DNA of 64,000 nucleotides from Gentiana macrophylla (GCA_026214975.1 CM047808.1:7119262-7183261); one strand, 5' to 3'; positions 35,579-47,790 are shown, counted from the stretch's first letter. Notes: generated from the letters alone by a model not told the origin. Numbers and translations: made by a program.

Positions 35579-36464
35579 GTACAAGAGATGACTCCAATTA
35601 TATCACCGTGGCCTTTTGACCAGTGGGGAGTAGACCTCGTGGGTTCGTTGCCCAGAGCACCAGGAAATTTCAAGTTTCTGGTAGTGGTAGTAGATTACTT
35701 CACCAAATGGGTGGAAGAAGAACCTTTAACAACCATCACAGCCAACCAAATACAAAAATTCATGTGGAAAAATATTCTGTGCAGATATGACATTCCTAAA
35801 GTCCTCATCTCTGATAATGGCACGGAGTTTGAAGATCAAGGGGTGCGAACTTGGTGCACAAACCTAGGAATCTCCCAGCACTTTACCTCAGTAGTCTATC
35901 CTCGGGCCAATGGGCAGGTTGAACAAACCAATAGGCAAATAAAGCAAGGGTTGAAGAAAAGGTTGGAGCAGGAAGGGTCTCATTAGGTGGATCATCTTCC
36001 AAACATCTTATGGGCATACAGTACCACCCTAAATGCTGCTACATAGGAAACTCCATATTCTTTAGCATACAGGTGCGAAGCAGTGATACCAGCAGAGATT
36101 GGGCACAAATCTCCCAGATGTAATTGTCTTGTCGTAAACACAGGAGGTAGATATGCTGCACATCAAAGACGAGCTGGAACACGAAAGGGATAGAGCATTG
36201 ATACAGATGGCCAAGTACAAGCAAAGGATTGCTCAATATTATAACTCCAGAGTCAGAGGTACGTATTTTAAAGAAGGTGATTTAGTTCTGAGGCGAAATT
36301 ACGCCAGCAGGCAAGGTCCAACTGGAAAACTAGACCCCAATTGGGAAGGTCCTTATAAAATTACGAAAGTACACGGAAAAGGATCTTATCAACTGGCTAA
36401 TGCCTCTGGAAAAACCATTCCTAGAAGCTGGAATGCTGTTCATCTAAGAAAGTATTTTCCTTAA
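35579..36464 (+). pseudogene. pol: gypsy integrase C-terminal part
   Basis: 35588-35986 gives the integrase core: PWPFDQWGVDLVGSLPRAPG, VVVDYFTKWVE, LISDNGTEFED and TSVVYPRANGQVEQTNR, carrying D, D and E catalytic positions (VDLVG, SDNGTEF, NGQVE). A TAG at 35983 replaces the usual Trp before VD.LP.(I/V)LWAY. A second stop follows near 36040, then a shift. 36153-36464 completes the protein with YYNSRVRGTYFKEGDLVLR, LDPNWEGPYKI and SWNAVHLRKYFP. Several lesions; not functional. Confidence 0.88.
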
Positions 36465-36599
36465 AATAGTTTTACTTTCTGGAATAGTGGTACATTGAAT
36501 GTATATCTTTTTTAATGTTGTTATTATATATTTGAATATTTTAACTTGTGTTGAAAGATGGAAACTAAAGGCAAAAGGCCTAAAAACTGGGCATTAAAC

Positions 36600-36960
36600 T
36601 TGCAGTACAAGGACATTTCTGGGCAGAAGACCCAATGTAAAATCTAAAGTGTCAAACTTGCAGCGCAATGTCACTCTAGGCAGAAGACCCAATGTAAAAT
36701 CTCTAGTGTCAAACTTGCAGCGCAAAGACACTCTGGGCAGAAGACCCAATGTAAAATCTAAAGTGTCAAACTTGAAGCGCAAGGACACTCTAGGCATAAG
36801 ACCCAATGTAAAATCTATAGTGTCAAACTTGCAGCGCAAGGACACTCTGGGCAGAAGACCCAATGTAAAATCTAAAGTGTCAAACTTGCAGCGCAAGGAC
36901 ACTCGGGCAAGTGTAAAACTTGCAACGCAAGGACACTCTGGGCGGAAGACCCCATGCAAA
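36600..36960. repeat. 57-bp tandem array downstream of gypsy pol
   Basis: The anchor aatgtaaaatct occurs at 36634, 36691, 36748, 36805 and 36862, spaced exactly 57 bases, with degenerate units on both sides. 57 is a multiple of three, so frames stay open on both strands (36594-37139 minus, 36649-37056 plus). I regard these as repeat artefacts. Confidence 0.92.
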
Positions 36961-37277
36961 TCTAAAGTGTTATATCTGCAGCGCAAAGACACTCTGAATA
37001 GAATACTGATATATGTGTTGCGATGCACAACATTCTGGAAAGAATATGCATTATGAAAATAAACTAAGGATAAATATCCTAGTTTCTTTGCAGCGCAATA
37101 AAGGGGAAAAAAAAGCAATTCTAAGAAGAAAAATATCAAGACAAGTTAAATCAAAGTTATTACATACATCAAAAGCAAAAGACCAGAAAGTTGCAAAGTT
37201 GATCAGACAAAGTTATTACATCAAAATCTGTTCAAAAGTTGCAGTAAAACAAAAGTTTCAAGTATTAAAAACATAAA

Positions 37278-39482
37278 TCAAGATGAAGGAGGAGCAGAAG
37301 CCTGAGCAGACTTTTTCTCCGCATATTTGAGGACGATGTCTTCTCCACTTTTATATTCATCATACCACTTAGTGAAGATCTCGCCGGCTTTCTTATCATA
37401 TAACTTATGATTAGGCAGAGTGCTAATCACTAAGTCAGCTGGCTTGGCTTCATCAACACCGAGGGTGTATCCTCTACGCAGAGCGGGAGCCAAGATGATT
37501 TGAATTTCCTCATAAGTCTGAGGAGATGCTTTGTATTCTGCAACAACCTTCTAGACAACATTCTGAGTAGGAGCTTCTTCCATATTCCTCAGAGTTCCTT
37601 CAAAATCAGCTTTTGTCTTCTTCGCCATGGCCAGGTGCTGGTGACTCTCATCAGTCATTTTTTGCAACTGCTGATCCCTAAGCTTTAATTTTTCGTCTTG
37701 GGTGAACAATAAACCTTCAGCCTTAGCAAGATTGTCTTTCAATCGCTCAATCTCCTGACGAGCAGCGGCTTTCGAGGACATCAGCGCAAGGTTGGCTTCT
37801 TCCAAGCTAATCACCTTGGCATTACTTTCTTCTTGGCAAACTACCTTTTGTTGCAGGGCAGAAATTTCTCTAGCCATGCTAGAAGTTTTCTTATGTAATG
37901 GCTTGCCCAGGAGGTAGCACTACAAAAAGAAGGAATCTTAGAATATAAAAATCAAGAGAATAAAATAAAAGGCCCTACAAAAATTACTTACAGAATCAGC
38001 AAAGTCTTCAACGGACATATCTTCAAAATTGAATGAGGAATCACTGGCAGAACTACCAGAGGATGCTGACCGGTGCCTTTTCTTGTTTTTATGAGTGATG
38101 GTCCTTAAGGGCACGGCTTCCATACCAGTAGATTGGTCACCAGGAAGACCCGCTTCGACAGGTAACTCTACAGTGTCAATATTACTCAGCAGGTTCTGAG
38201 CAGAAGGATCAAGTGTAAAAACGGTATTCTGGACAGCCTCAACAGAATCAGCGCCTGTGTCCCCAGTTTTCTTCTGAACAGAAGTCTCACCGTGTTCTGG
38301 AAGGGCTGATAAAGTCCACTCAGAATCTTGCTGCATCTGATCCGTTTCCTCCTCATCATCAATTTCAATGCCAATCAAATGATTTACATTGGCCACTACA
38401 TAAATGGAAGATAATTAAATTGTGTTCAAAAACAAGAACATGATATAAATTAAAACATACATTTTTTGTATTCTTCCTTGAAGAATTCCACATAGTCTGT
38501 AGGACCTACGGTTAGAAGCTGAGCAGCATTCACCAAGGCAGAGCTCAAAGTATCTAAAGTTAGAGTGATTTTATTGCTGGCAAGATATTCAACCAGAGCA
38601 GAATCTATAGGATCTTCCAGTTTATCCTTCATTGAACATGTGTTCCAACGGCCAAGATTCACTTCGGTGTTATGCTTTACAAAGAAGAAGTGCTCCTGCC
38701 ACTTTTTCTTGGTCCTATCTCTACTAGATAAAGGAACAATCTGATTTAACTTACCGGCTCTACGACTGAAGTGGTACCATCCCCCACTACCCTGTGTTAG
38801 TTTGCATTGGTAAAAATTCCTAAATAATTTTACAGAGAAGGGGATGGTGTTCAGGCGCACCAAATCATAAACCCCACTAGGAATTTGACGCTATTTGGAT
38901 GGATTTGCCCAACTCCCAACTTATAATACCGCAGCACCTCAACATAGCCAGGAGGGAGAGGAAACCTAAGGCCACTATGCATTTGGTCAAGATATACGGT
39001 ACAAAAATCTACCTGGGGACTATAAGCATATTCAGTGGGTTTGGGAAGAACAACTTCAAAAGAAGTCGATCGAATTTTATAACTTTTCAATAAACTAGCC
39101 ATCTAGGTTTTGTTCATCTTGCTAGCAACGCCGTGACAGGCCATTATGGCTTTGGTTTTGTCAAATCGATTGATTTCCGTTTTAGGGTGCTTAAAAAGCG
39201 AGAATGGTCTTCCGGATATTGTTGAACAATCATGGTAGGAGTAAAAATACCAGGAGGAAGAAGATGAGGGGGAAGAAGACACAGGGGGTTATCACCAAAA
39301 GTGGAAGTATTCCCTAAATCGATCAGAGAAGATGGATGATCGGTGTTTATGACAGTTTCAGAACAAGGAATAGGGTTAGAAGAATTCACTTCTTCACTTT
39401 CTTTGGAAATTGAAGTCTTTTTCGGCGAGTGAAATAACTCTTCTATAGAATCAGTAGAAGCAGTATCGGCCCTCAAACTCAT
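37278..39482 (-). pseudogene. Tat-element antisense ORF (Transposase_28-like)
   Basis: Minus strand, opposite to pol. It starts MSLRADTASTDSIEELFHS (39482), with a Pro/Leu-rich stretch LLPPHLLPPGIFTP, then (39102-38851) FPLPPGYVEVLRYYKLGVGQ and HPNSVKFLVGF. A frame change leads to 38863-38450 with NTIPFSVKLFRNFYQCKL, GGWYHFSRR and KKKWQEHFFFVKH. An intron-like gap and a Ser/Glu-rich segment (38396-37938) follow, then a coiled-coil stretch (37877-37551, heptad-rich LQQKVVCQEE...) and a tail (37493-37278). The middle matches the 'putative gypsy-type transposon' domain. Antisense ORFs in this place are known in Tat/Retand elements; the role is unknown. One or two shifts break it. Confidence 0.72.
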
Positions 39483-39750
39483 GAAAAAATAATGGATAAA
39501 AAAGAAGAAGAAGAAGAATAACACAGAGAAGAGACTTACTTGTAATTGCAGAGGTGCGATTCAAAAAGATTTGAAATAAAAGAGTTACTTGGCATGAAGT
39601 GTAGTTATTTGACAAGAAGTAGAAGCGACGTGATGTTTCAGTTTACAGTTATAATAATAAGTGGGTGATTTGGCCTCGCTTCAAATATATTAATGACGGA
39701 AGTTCAAAAATTGCAGACTAGGGCAGCTGTAAAGCAGTCAACCCTAGTCT

Positions 39751-39761
39751 GGGGGGACTTA
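39751..39761 (+). promoter_or_regulatory. Polypurine tract of gypsy element
   Basis: ggggggactta immediately precedes the LTR start TGATG, as expected for plus-strand priming in Tat elements. Confidence 0.78.
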
Positions 39762-40298
39762 TGATGATATATGGGCCCACTAGGCCGGGTTGTTCGTAAC
39801 TGGGCCAGGCCCATTATAAATGTTAGACGGTAAAGATGAATGGGCTGGTAAGGCAGGACTTCACCGACGCCGACTGGTCAAACCACCTGGACGTAATAAT
39901 CAAGAGCAGGACTCACCTTGTTGCGTGCGCGTAAATGTCGTGAGCAGACTCCACCATGTATTCTGCTGAAAATGTCTACATTGCAGGATAAGCGATCGGG
40001 CATGACGAAGACCAAGTCAATAACGGCTTAACTGTTTACAAACGTGGGTAATACCCACGTCCGGTAATGTCTAAAGATAACTGATAATAACTCCCCATTA
40101 CGTGAGGGAGAAAAATCACGATCTACAGATATAAAAGGAAGACCCTGAACCACGAGGGGGACTTGATTCTATTTCAACACTTGAACTGGATACGTAGGCA
40201 GCTCTCTCAAAGAGTTCAGTCCAAATTCATACTACTTTTAACTGTTTTTATCCTAATTTGAATCATTTAGTTACCCGATCACAAATTGAGCAACATCA
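39762..40298 (+). repeat. 3' LTR of gypsy element
   Basis: 537 bp bounded by TGATG (39762) and CATCA (40294-40298), an inverted pair. A TATA-like word, cagatataaaagg, lies at about 40126-40138. There is no second LTR copy in the window, so the limits rest on terminal words and the adjacent polypurine tract. Confidence 0.75.
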
Positions 40299-42212
40299 AC
40301 GAGAAAATGGGCATTGAAAGGACAAAAATGAAGAAAGGAACTTCCCTGAAATGGAATTTGAGACTCCACGGGATGTTGTTTGGTTGATGTAGAGACATCA
40401 TTGCCTCAGAACAAGCTTCATAGGCCTCAATAGTGCAGAGATTCTTCAGAGAAAAAAGCTTTGCCTTAACGGATCCTTAGCTTTTGAGCATCTGCTCCAA
40501 TGAACTAAAAGCATGCCAGAATCCAAAGTGTTGCAGAAAGCACTTTCCATTCAGAGTGATATTTCGGGGATGAAAGAAGAAGGGAAACCGGGTCGGTTAA
40601 TTCAAAGAGGAAGAGATTCATGGAAGGGGTAAAGATTTAGACGTTAGAGCATCTCCAACCATGGAAAAATTCAACATCAAATTAGTAAGTTGCTGGAATA
40701 ATTGGCTCCAAGGGACAGGCAAATCATACATCAAATTGGTGGGGAAGGGGAAAGCTACATCAAATTTGACGGTGAATTGAAGGAGCCGGCAATTACAGCT
40801 GAAGGCTTTTTAATTTTTTTTTTCTTTTGGAAAGGATCAGAGCATTTTATTTTTCTTTTTTTTGGGGTTTTTCTTTTTAATCTAATTGAAATCCCATTCT
40901 TAAAAAAATTCATTTTCCTTCCAAAAAAAATCATTTAACCCCGGATTGTGTGCAATAATTATATTTCAAGTTTGCAATAATTTTTATACGTTAATTATAT
41001 CATTAAAGCTATTAATTTAAGTATAATAATAAAAAGATGTTGAGAAAATGAGAATACAAATAATTAGTATAAGACACAAATCATAGATTTATTTCATTGA
41101 AAACAGAAATACAACCCAATTAAAATACATAATAATAGAAAGCAGAGGGAATTACATGAAATAAAATATAGATTTTTGTCTAGAAAGACAAAATTATCAA
41201 AAAATCGGAATAGAAGGAAACTGTAATTTAATAAGGACAAAAATAACAATTATGAATTAACAAATGTGGAATAGAGTAAATATAAAGTAACAATTGTGAA
41301 ACACAAAGTAACATTAACACGTGAAATAACAATTTTAAAAGAATAATTGTGATTTTTGTCATTTATAATTATGAAAACGTTATTTTTATCCTTCCGCACT
41401 AATTTATTAATTTTTGCCCTCAGAAATTCTTCCCAATAAATAAACCCACATGTCATACATAAACAACAATAACTAATAGAAATTACGCAATAACAACAAT
41501 TAATAGTCCGATATATCGGGATCAGCCGGGTCTTTATCTCCCATCAAGCGACTAAACTCACCAATAGTGTTATAGTCTTGATTGCCAAACCCATAACTAG
41601 TTTTAAGATAGAATATTCCAAGAATATTCCTTTTTGATGTTGAACCATTAGAGTTGATGAAAAAAATTTGGTGCAAAACTCATACCATAATTATGATTCA
41701 CAGAATTTCACTTAAGAACCGTTAGAGAAAGATTGCTTCAGAATATGCAAAGCATTGAAGAAGGGAAGTTATTGTGTGGTGAAGGAATTTGAGATGAAGT
41801 GGCGGATGAAACGATCAGAACTAGACAATTTAAATACAAAATCAAATTATGTGATGTATTAGGTGTCATACGATGTCTCCACATAAAACACCACACAATA
41901 ACTTACCATTGAAGAAAGGGGAGGAGACAAGGACGGTGGAGTGATAAAACGATGGAAAGACTTTTGGGGAGACTTTGGAAGTAGTGGGGAAATTTAGTAG
42001 GTGGAGACTTTTGGGGGGTTTTGGAAGTAGTAGGGAGATTTCTAGGCAATAAAATAGGAAATATGGTTTTGATATTTTATGTGATAAGAATAAATATAAT
42101 TGGGTAAGAAGAAAAGGGCTAATGGGTTAATAGGAATTAAAGGGCTGGGGATAAAAAGAGGGCGGCCCGACAGTTAAGTATTGAAATATAATAATAATGC
42201 TCAAAGCATAAT

Positions 42213-42217
<5 letters not shown>
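40299..42217. other. Intergenic, no confident gene
   Basis: 40640-40720 has 'gagcatctccaacc...ttggctcca', a word set common at MITE or small-element ends in plants, but no partner end was found. On the minus strand 41495-41690 gives a short open stretch ending GEFSRLMGDKDPADPDISDY with a stop; I do not recognise it. The rest is AT-rich. Two related G-rich stretches (ggggagacttt..ggaagtagt) at about 41966-42035 repeat once. Confidence 0.45.

Positions 42218-42248
<31 letters not shown>
42218..42248. repeat. (TA)n tract
   Basis: TA repeat immediately before a Helitron-type terminus at 42249. Confidence 0.85.
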
Positions 42249-42249
<1 letters not shown>

Positions 42250-42278
42250 TAGTCTAAAACCCGTGCATAATGCACGGG
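42249..42278 (-). other. Second Helitron-type 3' terminus (minus strand)
   Basis: Read on the minus strand, it is a hairpin CCCGTGCA-tta-TGCACGGG (about 42260-42278), then ttttaga, ending CTAG at 42249 next to a TA tract. This is the same architecture as the proven Helitron end at 20259-20286. The element would extend rightward. A possible far end is the second TA tract at 46911, since insertion into TA repeats was seen for the first Helitron, but a 5' TC end could not be verified. Confidence 0.65.
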
Positions 42279-42899
42279 ACTATGTAACTTTAAAAGTAAC
42301 TCACATTTATATGTATAAATGTATGACATGTTAAAAATTTAAGAGAATTAGTGTTCTTAAAGCGAAAAGCCCCAGTTATTTTTCTTTAGCGTTGAAACGT
42401 TTAATTGTTTAAAGTGATACAAAAAAATATTGATATTTCAGAAAATAAACATAATAAAAAAAATTCTAATGAAAACAATATATTCTAATTTTTTATAGCA
42501 TTTACTACTTAAATAAAGCACTAAAAGTAAGATTAAAACGCCAAAGCGATTTAACCACCACAACCACAAAAATAATGTTGCCACCGTGGTACAATAAGTT
42601 TGTACACTACACATTCAAAAACAAAATTAGACAAAATCAACATCGGTTTCCTTAGGATTTGTGAACTGCTACAAACGATAATAAAATAATTTTATTTTCC
42701 GTTCATCCTGAAAAAATGCGCTATAGGCTCGAATGTATTTAATATGTATCATCGGTTATTTTCTAGTTGACGTATCTTTACTGCATTGCATCATATGACA
42801 ATTTGCATATAAAATGACACAAATTTTAGGTTAGTCAAAGACGGACCAAATCCTACTTGGTAGTCTTCCACACAATGAAAGGGAAAGAAAAAAAAAAAA

Positions 42900-45400
42900 C
42901 GGTGGACATATGGACATTGTTAAAGATGATAGGTGTTAATTAATGCAAAATATTCTCAAATTAAATAAATCCACTATAAATTAGCCACATCAATTATTGC
43001 TAAAAAGTCTTAAATTAAAAAAAATAGAAATAATTAAATTTCAAATATGACAATTAATAAAAAAATATTCTTACAATAAAGCCTTCCCCTACAAATTAGC
43101 TATCTAATTTAATGCCAAATATTTTTACATTAAATTACATTTTAAAAAATAACTAAATTGAAATAAGTCCTTCAATGGAAAATATGCTCAAATTAGGTTA
43201 CATTAATTTGAAAACAAATATATATAAATTCAAACACGCCAAAGGAAAACCATCCCCCTAAATTACATTAAATAAATTTATGAAATATAAATAAATTCAA
43301 ATATGTCAATAAAAAATCATGTCAAACAAATTAGAAATACAAAATATTCTTACCTTAAATTACATTTTGAAACATTTTGAGAAAAATGTAAATTCAAATA
43401 TGACAATTAATGCAAAATATTCTTACATTAAAATCAACCTCTACAAATTAGTCACCACAATTAATGCCGGATATTCTTTAATTAAATTATATTTTAAAAA
43501 AACTAAATTAAAATATGTCATTTAATGAGAAATAATCTCATATTAAATACATCCCTAAAAACTCGTCATCTCAATAAAAGGGGAAAATATTCTTACATTA
43601 AAGTAAAATTTAAAATTACTAAATTTAAATATGTCATTTAACGCTAAATATTTTTACGTTAAACTACATTTTAAAAAAATGATAAATTCAAGTATGCCAA
43701 TTGATGCCAAATATTAATTCATTAAATTACATTCTAAAAATGACTAAATTCAAAGATTTAATTCAATGCTAAATATTCTCACATTAAATACATCCCTGTA
43801 GATTAGTCACCTTAATTAATACTAAGAATTGTTACATTACATTATTAAATAACATTTTCAAAAATAACTAAATTCAATTACAAAAATTAATGCAAAATAT
43901 TCTTATATTAAAATCATCTTTACACATTAGCCACCCCAATTAGCCGCTAAATATTCTTACGTTAAATTAAATTTTGAAAAATAGGTAAATTCAAATATGT
44001 CATTTAATGAAAAATATTCTCACATTAAACACATCCCCTATAAATTAGCCTACAAAATTATTTCTAATATTCTTACATTAAATAACAATTCCTGAAATAA
44101 TTAAATTTCTTTTTGAAGGGGAAATAATTAAATTTCAAATATGACAATTAATATCTTCAACAAATTAGCTATCTCATTTAATGCCAAATATTTATAGATT
44201 AAATTATATTTTAAAAATAACTAAATTCAAATATGCAAATATTACATTTTGAAAAAGAATCTATATATATATAATTAAAATAAGCCAAATGAAATCATCC
44301 CCTAAAATTACATTAAGTTAATTTATGAAAAATAAATAAATTCAAATAAGTCAATAAAAAATCATCTCATACAAATTAGAGATACAAAATATTCTTATAT
44401 TAAATTATTTTTTGATTTTTTTTTATAAATAACTAAATTCAAATATGACAATTAATGCAAAATTTTCCTAAAAAAAGACAACTAATGCAAAATATTCTTA
44501 CAATAAAATCATCCTCCACAAATTACTCACCCCAATTAACGCTAAATATTCTTACATTAAATTGCATTTAAAAAATAAATTCAAATATGTCATTTAATAA
44601 GATATTCTCACAGTAAATACATCCCCTAAAAATTAGTCATCTAAATAAAATGGGAAAATATTCTTACATTAAATTAAAATTTTGAAAATAACTAAATTTA
44701 AATATTCCATTTAAGGTGAAATATTTTTACATTAAAGTACATTTTAAAAAACAATAAATTCAAATATTCCAATTAATGTCAAGTATTCTTACACGAAATT
44801 ACATATTAAAAAATGAATAAATTCAAATAAGTCATTCAATGCGAAATATTATCACATTAAACACGATCCCTATAAATTAGCCACCACAATTGATGCTCGG
44901 TATTGTTATATTACATTATTAAATAACATTTTCAAAAATAACTAAATTCAATTATGACAAAATATTATTACATTAATATCATCGTCTACACATTAGCCAC
45001 CTAAATTAGTGTCAAATATTCATATGTTAAATTATATTTTGAAAATAATTAAATTCAAATATGTCATTTAACGCGTAAATATTCTTATATTAATCACACC
45101 CCTATAAATTATCCTACTCAATTATTGCTAAATATTCTTACATCAAATAAAATTTTCAAAAATAATTAAATTTAAAATATGACAATTAATATCCCGTATA
45201 AATTAGGTATCTCATTTAATGCCAAAAATTTTTTACATTAAATTATATTTTCAAAAATAACTAAATTCAAATATTTTGTTCAATTGCAAATATGCTCACA
45301 TTATGTTACATTTTGAAACGGAAAAAAAAAATCAAGTACACCAAAGGAAAATCATCTCCTAAAATCACATTAAATTTTTTTTTGAGGAAAATTTTTCATT
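42900..45400. repeat. Diverged AT-rich interspersed/tandem repeat field
   Basis: About 2.5 kb in which the words 'aaatattcttacattaaat', 'aactaaattcaaatatg(t/a)ca(a/t)ttaatg' and 'acatcccctataaattag(c/t)ca' recur in the same order dozens of times with heavy divergence. It looks like an old tandem array of roughly 80-100 bp units with higher-order variation. No coding. Confidence 0.75.
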
Positions 45401-46907
45401 AATTTATACGGATGTATTTAATGTCTGCATATTTCGCTTTAAATGACATATTTTAGTTTTGATATTTTTCAAAATTTAATTTAATGATAAAAATGAAACA
45501 AACAGAATTTCACATGCAAGTTCAAAAGATAAGTCCATGTGAATAAGCGTAATCTGTAGTTCAATAACATATTGTTAAAAAAGTTCAATGACATGGTAAC
45601 TTTATGGAGCTTTGAAATAAGAAAAAGTGAAAATACAAACTCCTGGCAGTGTATCTTTTTCTTCTCGCTTTTAGGTTGTTTCAAAGTCTTGGTCTTTCCA
45701 TCCTAGGGAGAAGCAAAAAAACCAATAGAGAAACGAATGCGCCGTCATTTTAAAATATCTAATGTCTTGATGACATATACTTTTTCCGAAAATTTTGTTA
45801 TAGTCTATGAAAAAGCATAAATGAAGTTCAGAGAAAAAAAACCGTACAACGAAAACCCAATCAAGTGGGTATTTTATCAACTACTACAAGAGTGTATTTT
45901 CATTTTCTTAATACCCAAAATCATAAAGCAAACCTTCTTATATTTCTTAGTTTTGCAGTTCTTAGTAAATAATTTGCCGAGTCTATCTCATTTTTTATTT
46001 TACCATTATCCTCCATTTTAATTTCGAGGCTCAACCTAACATTTAAAAAGGCAAGGGACACAAAGACAACGGCTCGGGTAAAAGAAGTGTTTTCAAAAGA
46101 TCCCTTGAGTGAAAAATAAGAAAAACACAAAGAATTCTCCATGAAGATACAGAAGAGTTTAAAGAGGTTAAACGTAGACCGAAATTTGAATAAATGCATG
46201 AAGAATAGTTACCACTTTGAGCAATTGAAGTTCTTTTTGCCTGAAGAAACCAAATTTTTACAATTTGCCGACCTTCCATTTGAATAAATGAACAAACAAT
46301 ACTTTATACTTCGACCCGCTTAAAAATCCACATGAAAAAATACAAACGAAAGTAAAAAAAAATTATTAAGCTAAATAGAACATTGCCGTTTACGAATCCA
46401 TAACCGTAGATTAAAAATACTCCATTACCTTTTTATGACAAAAACAAACTTTTATGTTCAGTACCACCTTCCTGCAACCTTTTGACGATTTTGACGATTC
46501 CTGCAACAACACCAAGAACTATAAGAATAAAAACAATTTACGTTGTTTTTCAAATAGTACTTCACATTGAAAATCCAAAACAACCTTCTCCAAATAAATT
46601 AACACACATGACAACAAAGAATAATGTTCAACAAAGAATAATCTTATTCTGTAACAAAGAATAAGATTTAACCACCTTCTCAATTTACTTTATGTAGTAA
46701 TGTTCTACATAATAAGATTGTAAAGTGGGGTTTTGAAAAGAAAAAAGGAACGTGGGATTTTTTTCTTGATTTGGAGCATTAATGGAGAATTTGAAATGGA
46801 AAAAATGTAATTAATGTGGTGTAATTTTTTGGTTACAACTCGATTCGGAGCGGTCAAAAAATGCGGGTATGGGGTTTAATTAGCGGGTAATTGGGTTAAA
46901 AACACTG

Positions 46908-46910
<3 letters not shown>
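45401..46910. other. AT-rich, no gene seen
   Basis: Scattered short open frames on both strands without recognisable similarity. If the Helitron reading at 42249 is right, this would be part of that element. Confidence 0.4.

Positions 46911-46977
<67 letters not shown>
46911..46977. repeat. (AT)n microsatellite
   Basis: Pure alternating AT, about 67 bases. Confidence 0.9.
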
Positions 46978-46981
<4 letters not shown>

Positions 46982-47520
46982 CAAAAGGCATCAGCGTTCC
47001 TTTTCCCCAATTTTTGGCCGCTTGTGCATTGATGCCGGAGATGCCCTCAGAAAGGGGCGGTGACGGAGCATTATGTGATCGCGCCGGAGATGCCGTTAAG
47101 GTACTGTGCGGCGAATTTGTTGATGGAGGAGCCGACGCCGCTGCATAAAAACAAAATTGATGGGCCGGCTGAGAAGGAGGCTTTGAGATGGAGGCATTGA
47201 GATGGAGGGGTTGATCGTCCGACGTTCACCTGATAATTTTGTCTAGCAACAGGTTGAGCAGCGGGTTTGTCTTGCAATTGCCACCGTCCGCCCACTGCTT
47301 CAACCGAGTCCAATTTCCGGCCAAGAAGATCAGATTTGTATCACCCGAATCAGATTGTACGATTTGGGGATTAGGATTTGGGGAGGAGAAAGAGGGGTGA
47401 CGGTTGTGCCGCCGGAGCTGAACGATCGGATTCGAACGCCGGAGAAGTAGGGGCCATGTGCACCGGCGAAAGAGCTAACGGTGGCCATGGTTGCCGGAGA
47501 AGCTGGCTGTAATTTTTTTT
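46978..47520. other. GC-richer island, unidentified
   Basis: Much higher G+C than its surroundings, with words such as 'gccggagatgcc' and 'gccggagaa' repeated. The minus strand has an 80-codon open frame (47313-47071) with no recognisable domain. It could be a captured exon or a 5' region of a lost gene. I assign no function. Confidence 0.35.
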
Positions 47521-47530
47521 TTTGAGAAAG

Positions 47531-47790
47531 TTTAGGGTTTAGGGTTGTTACTGTTAATTTTTTAATGTTTCTACATTTTTTTGATGTAACTTTATATATT
47601 TTACGGGTTGTTACTACTTGTTTATTTACCGTTACTACATTTTATGGGTTGTTACTACTTGTTTTTTTGGTTGTTACGACTTGTTTATTAGTTGTTACAC
47701 ATTTTTCATTGGATGTTACTATATTTTTCATTGGATGTTACTACATTTTCGGCTGTTATTACACTTTATCTAGCGTTATTACGTGTTTAA
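47531..47790. repeat. Telomere-like words followed by GTTACTAC-type short repeats
   Basis: tttagggtttaggg (47531-47544) is two units of the plant telomere repeat. Then 'gttgttactac', 'gttacgac' and 'gttactacatttt' recur about every 20-30 bases to 47790. Too short to be a true interstitial telomere. Confidence 0.6.

Larger units (their letters stand above)
35579..40298 (+). mobile_element. Ty3/gypsy Tat-type retrotransposon, 5'-truncated
   Basis: Starts abruptly inside integrase. It then carries the pol C-terminus, a 57-bp tandem array, a long antisense ORF, a polypurine tract and a 3' LTR with TGATG...CATCA ends. The HLRKY(F/Y) end of pol and the antisense Transposase_28-type ORF between pol and the LTR match the Tat/Retand-like group. 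The 5' LTR, gag, protease and RT are absent, so no target duplication can be checked. Confidence 0.85.

Noticed and set aside
36594..37139. Long open frames on both strands in the 57-bp array
   Set aside because: A product of a repeat whose length is divisible by three; no domain and no family match.
47531..47546. Interstitial telomere
   Set aside because: Only about two TTTAGGG units; such words are common in plant promoters and by chance.
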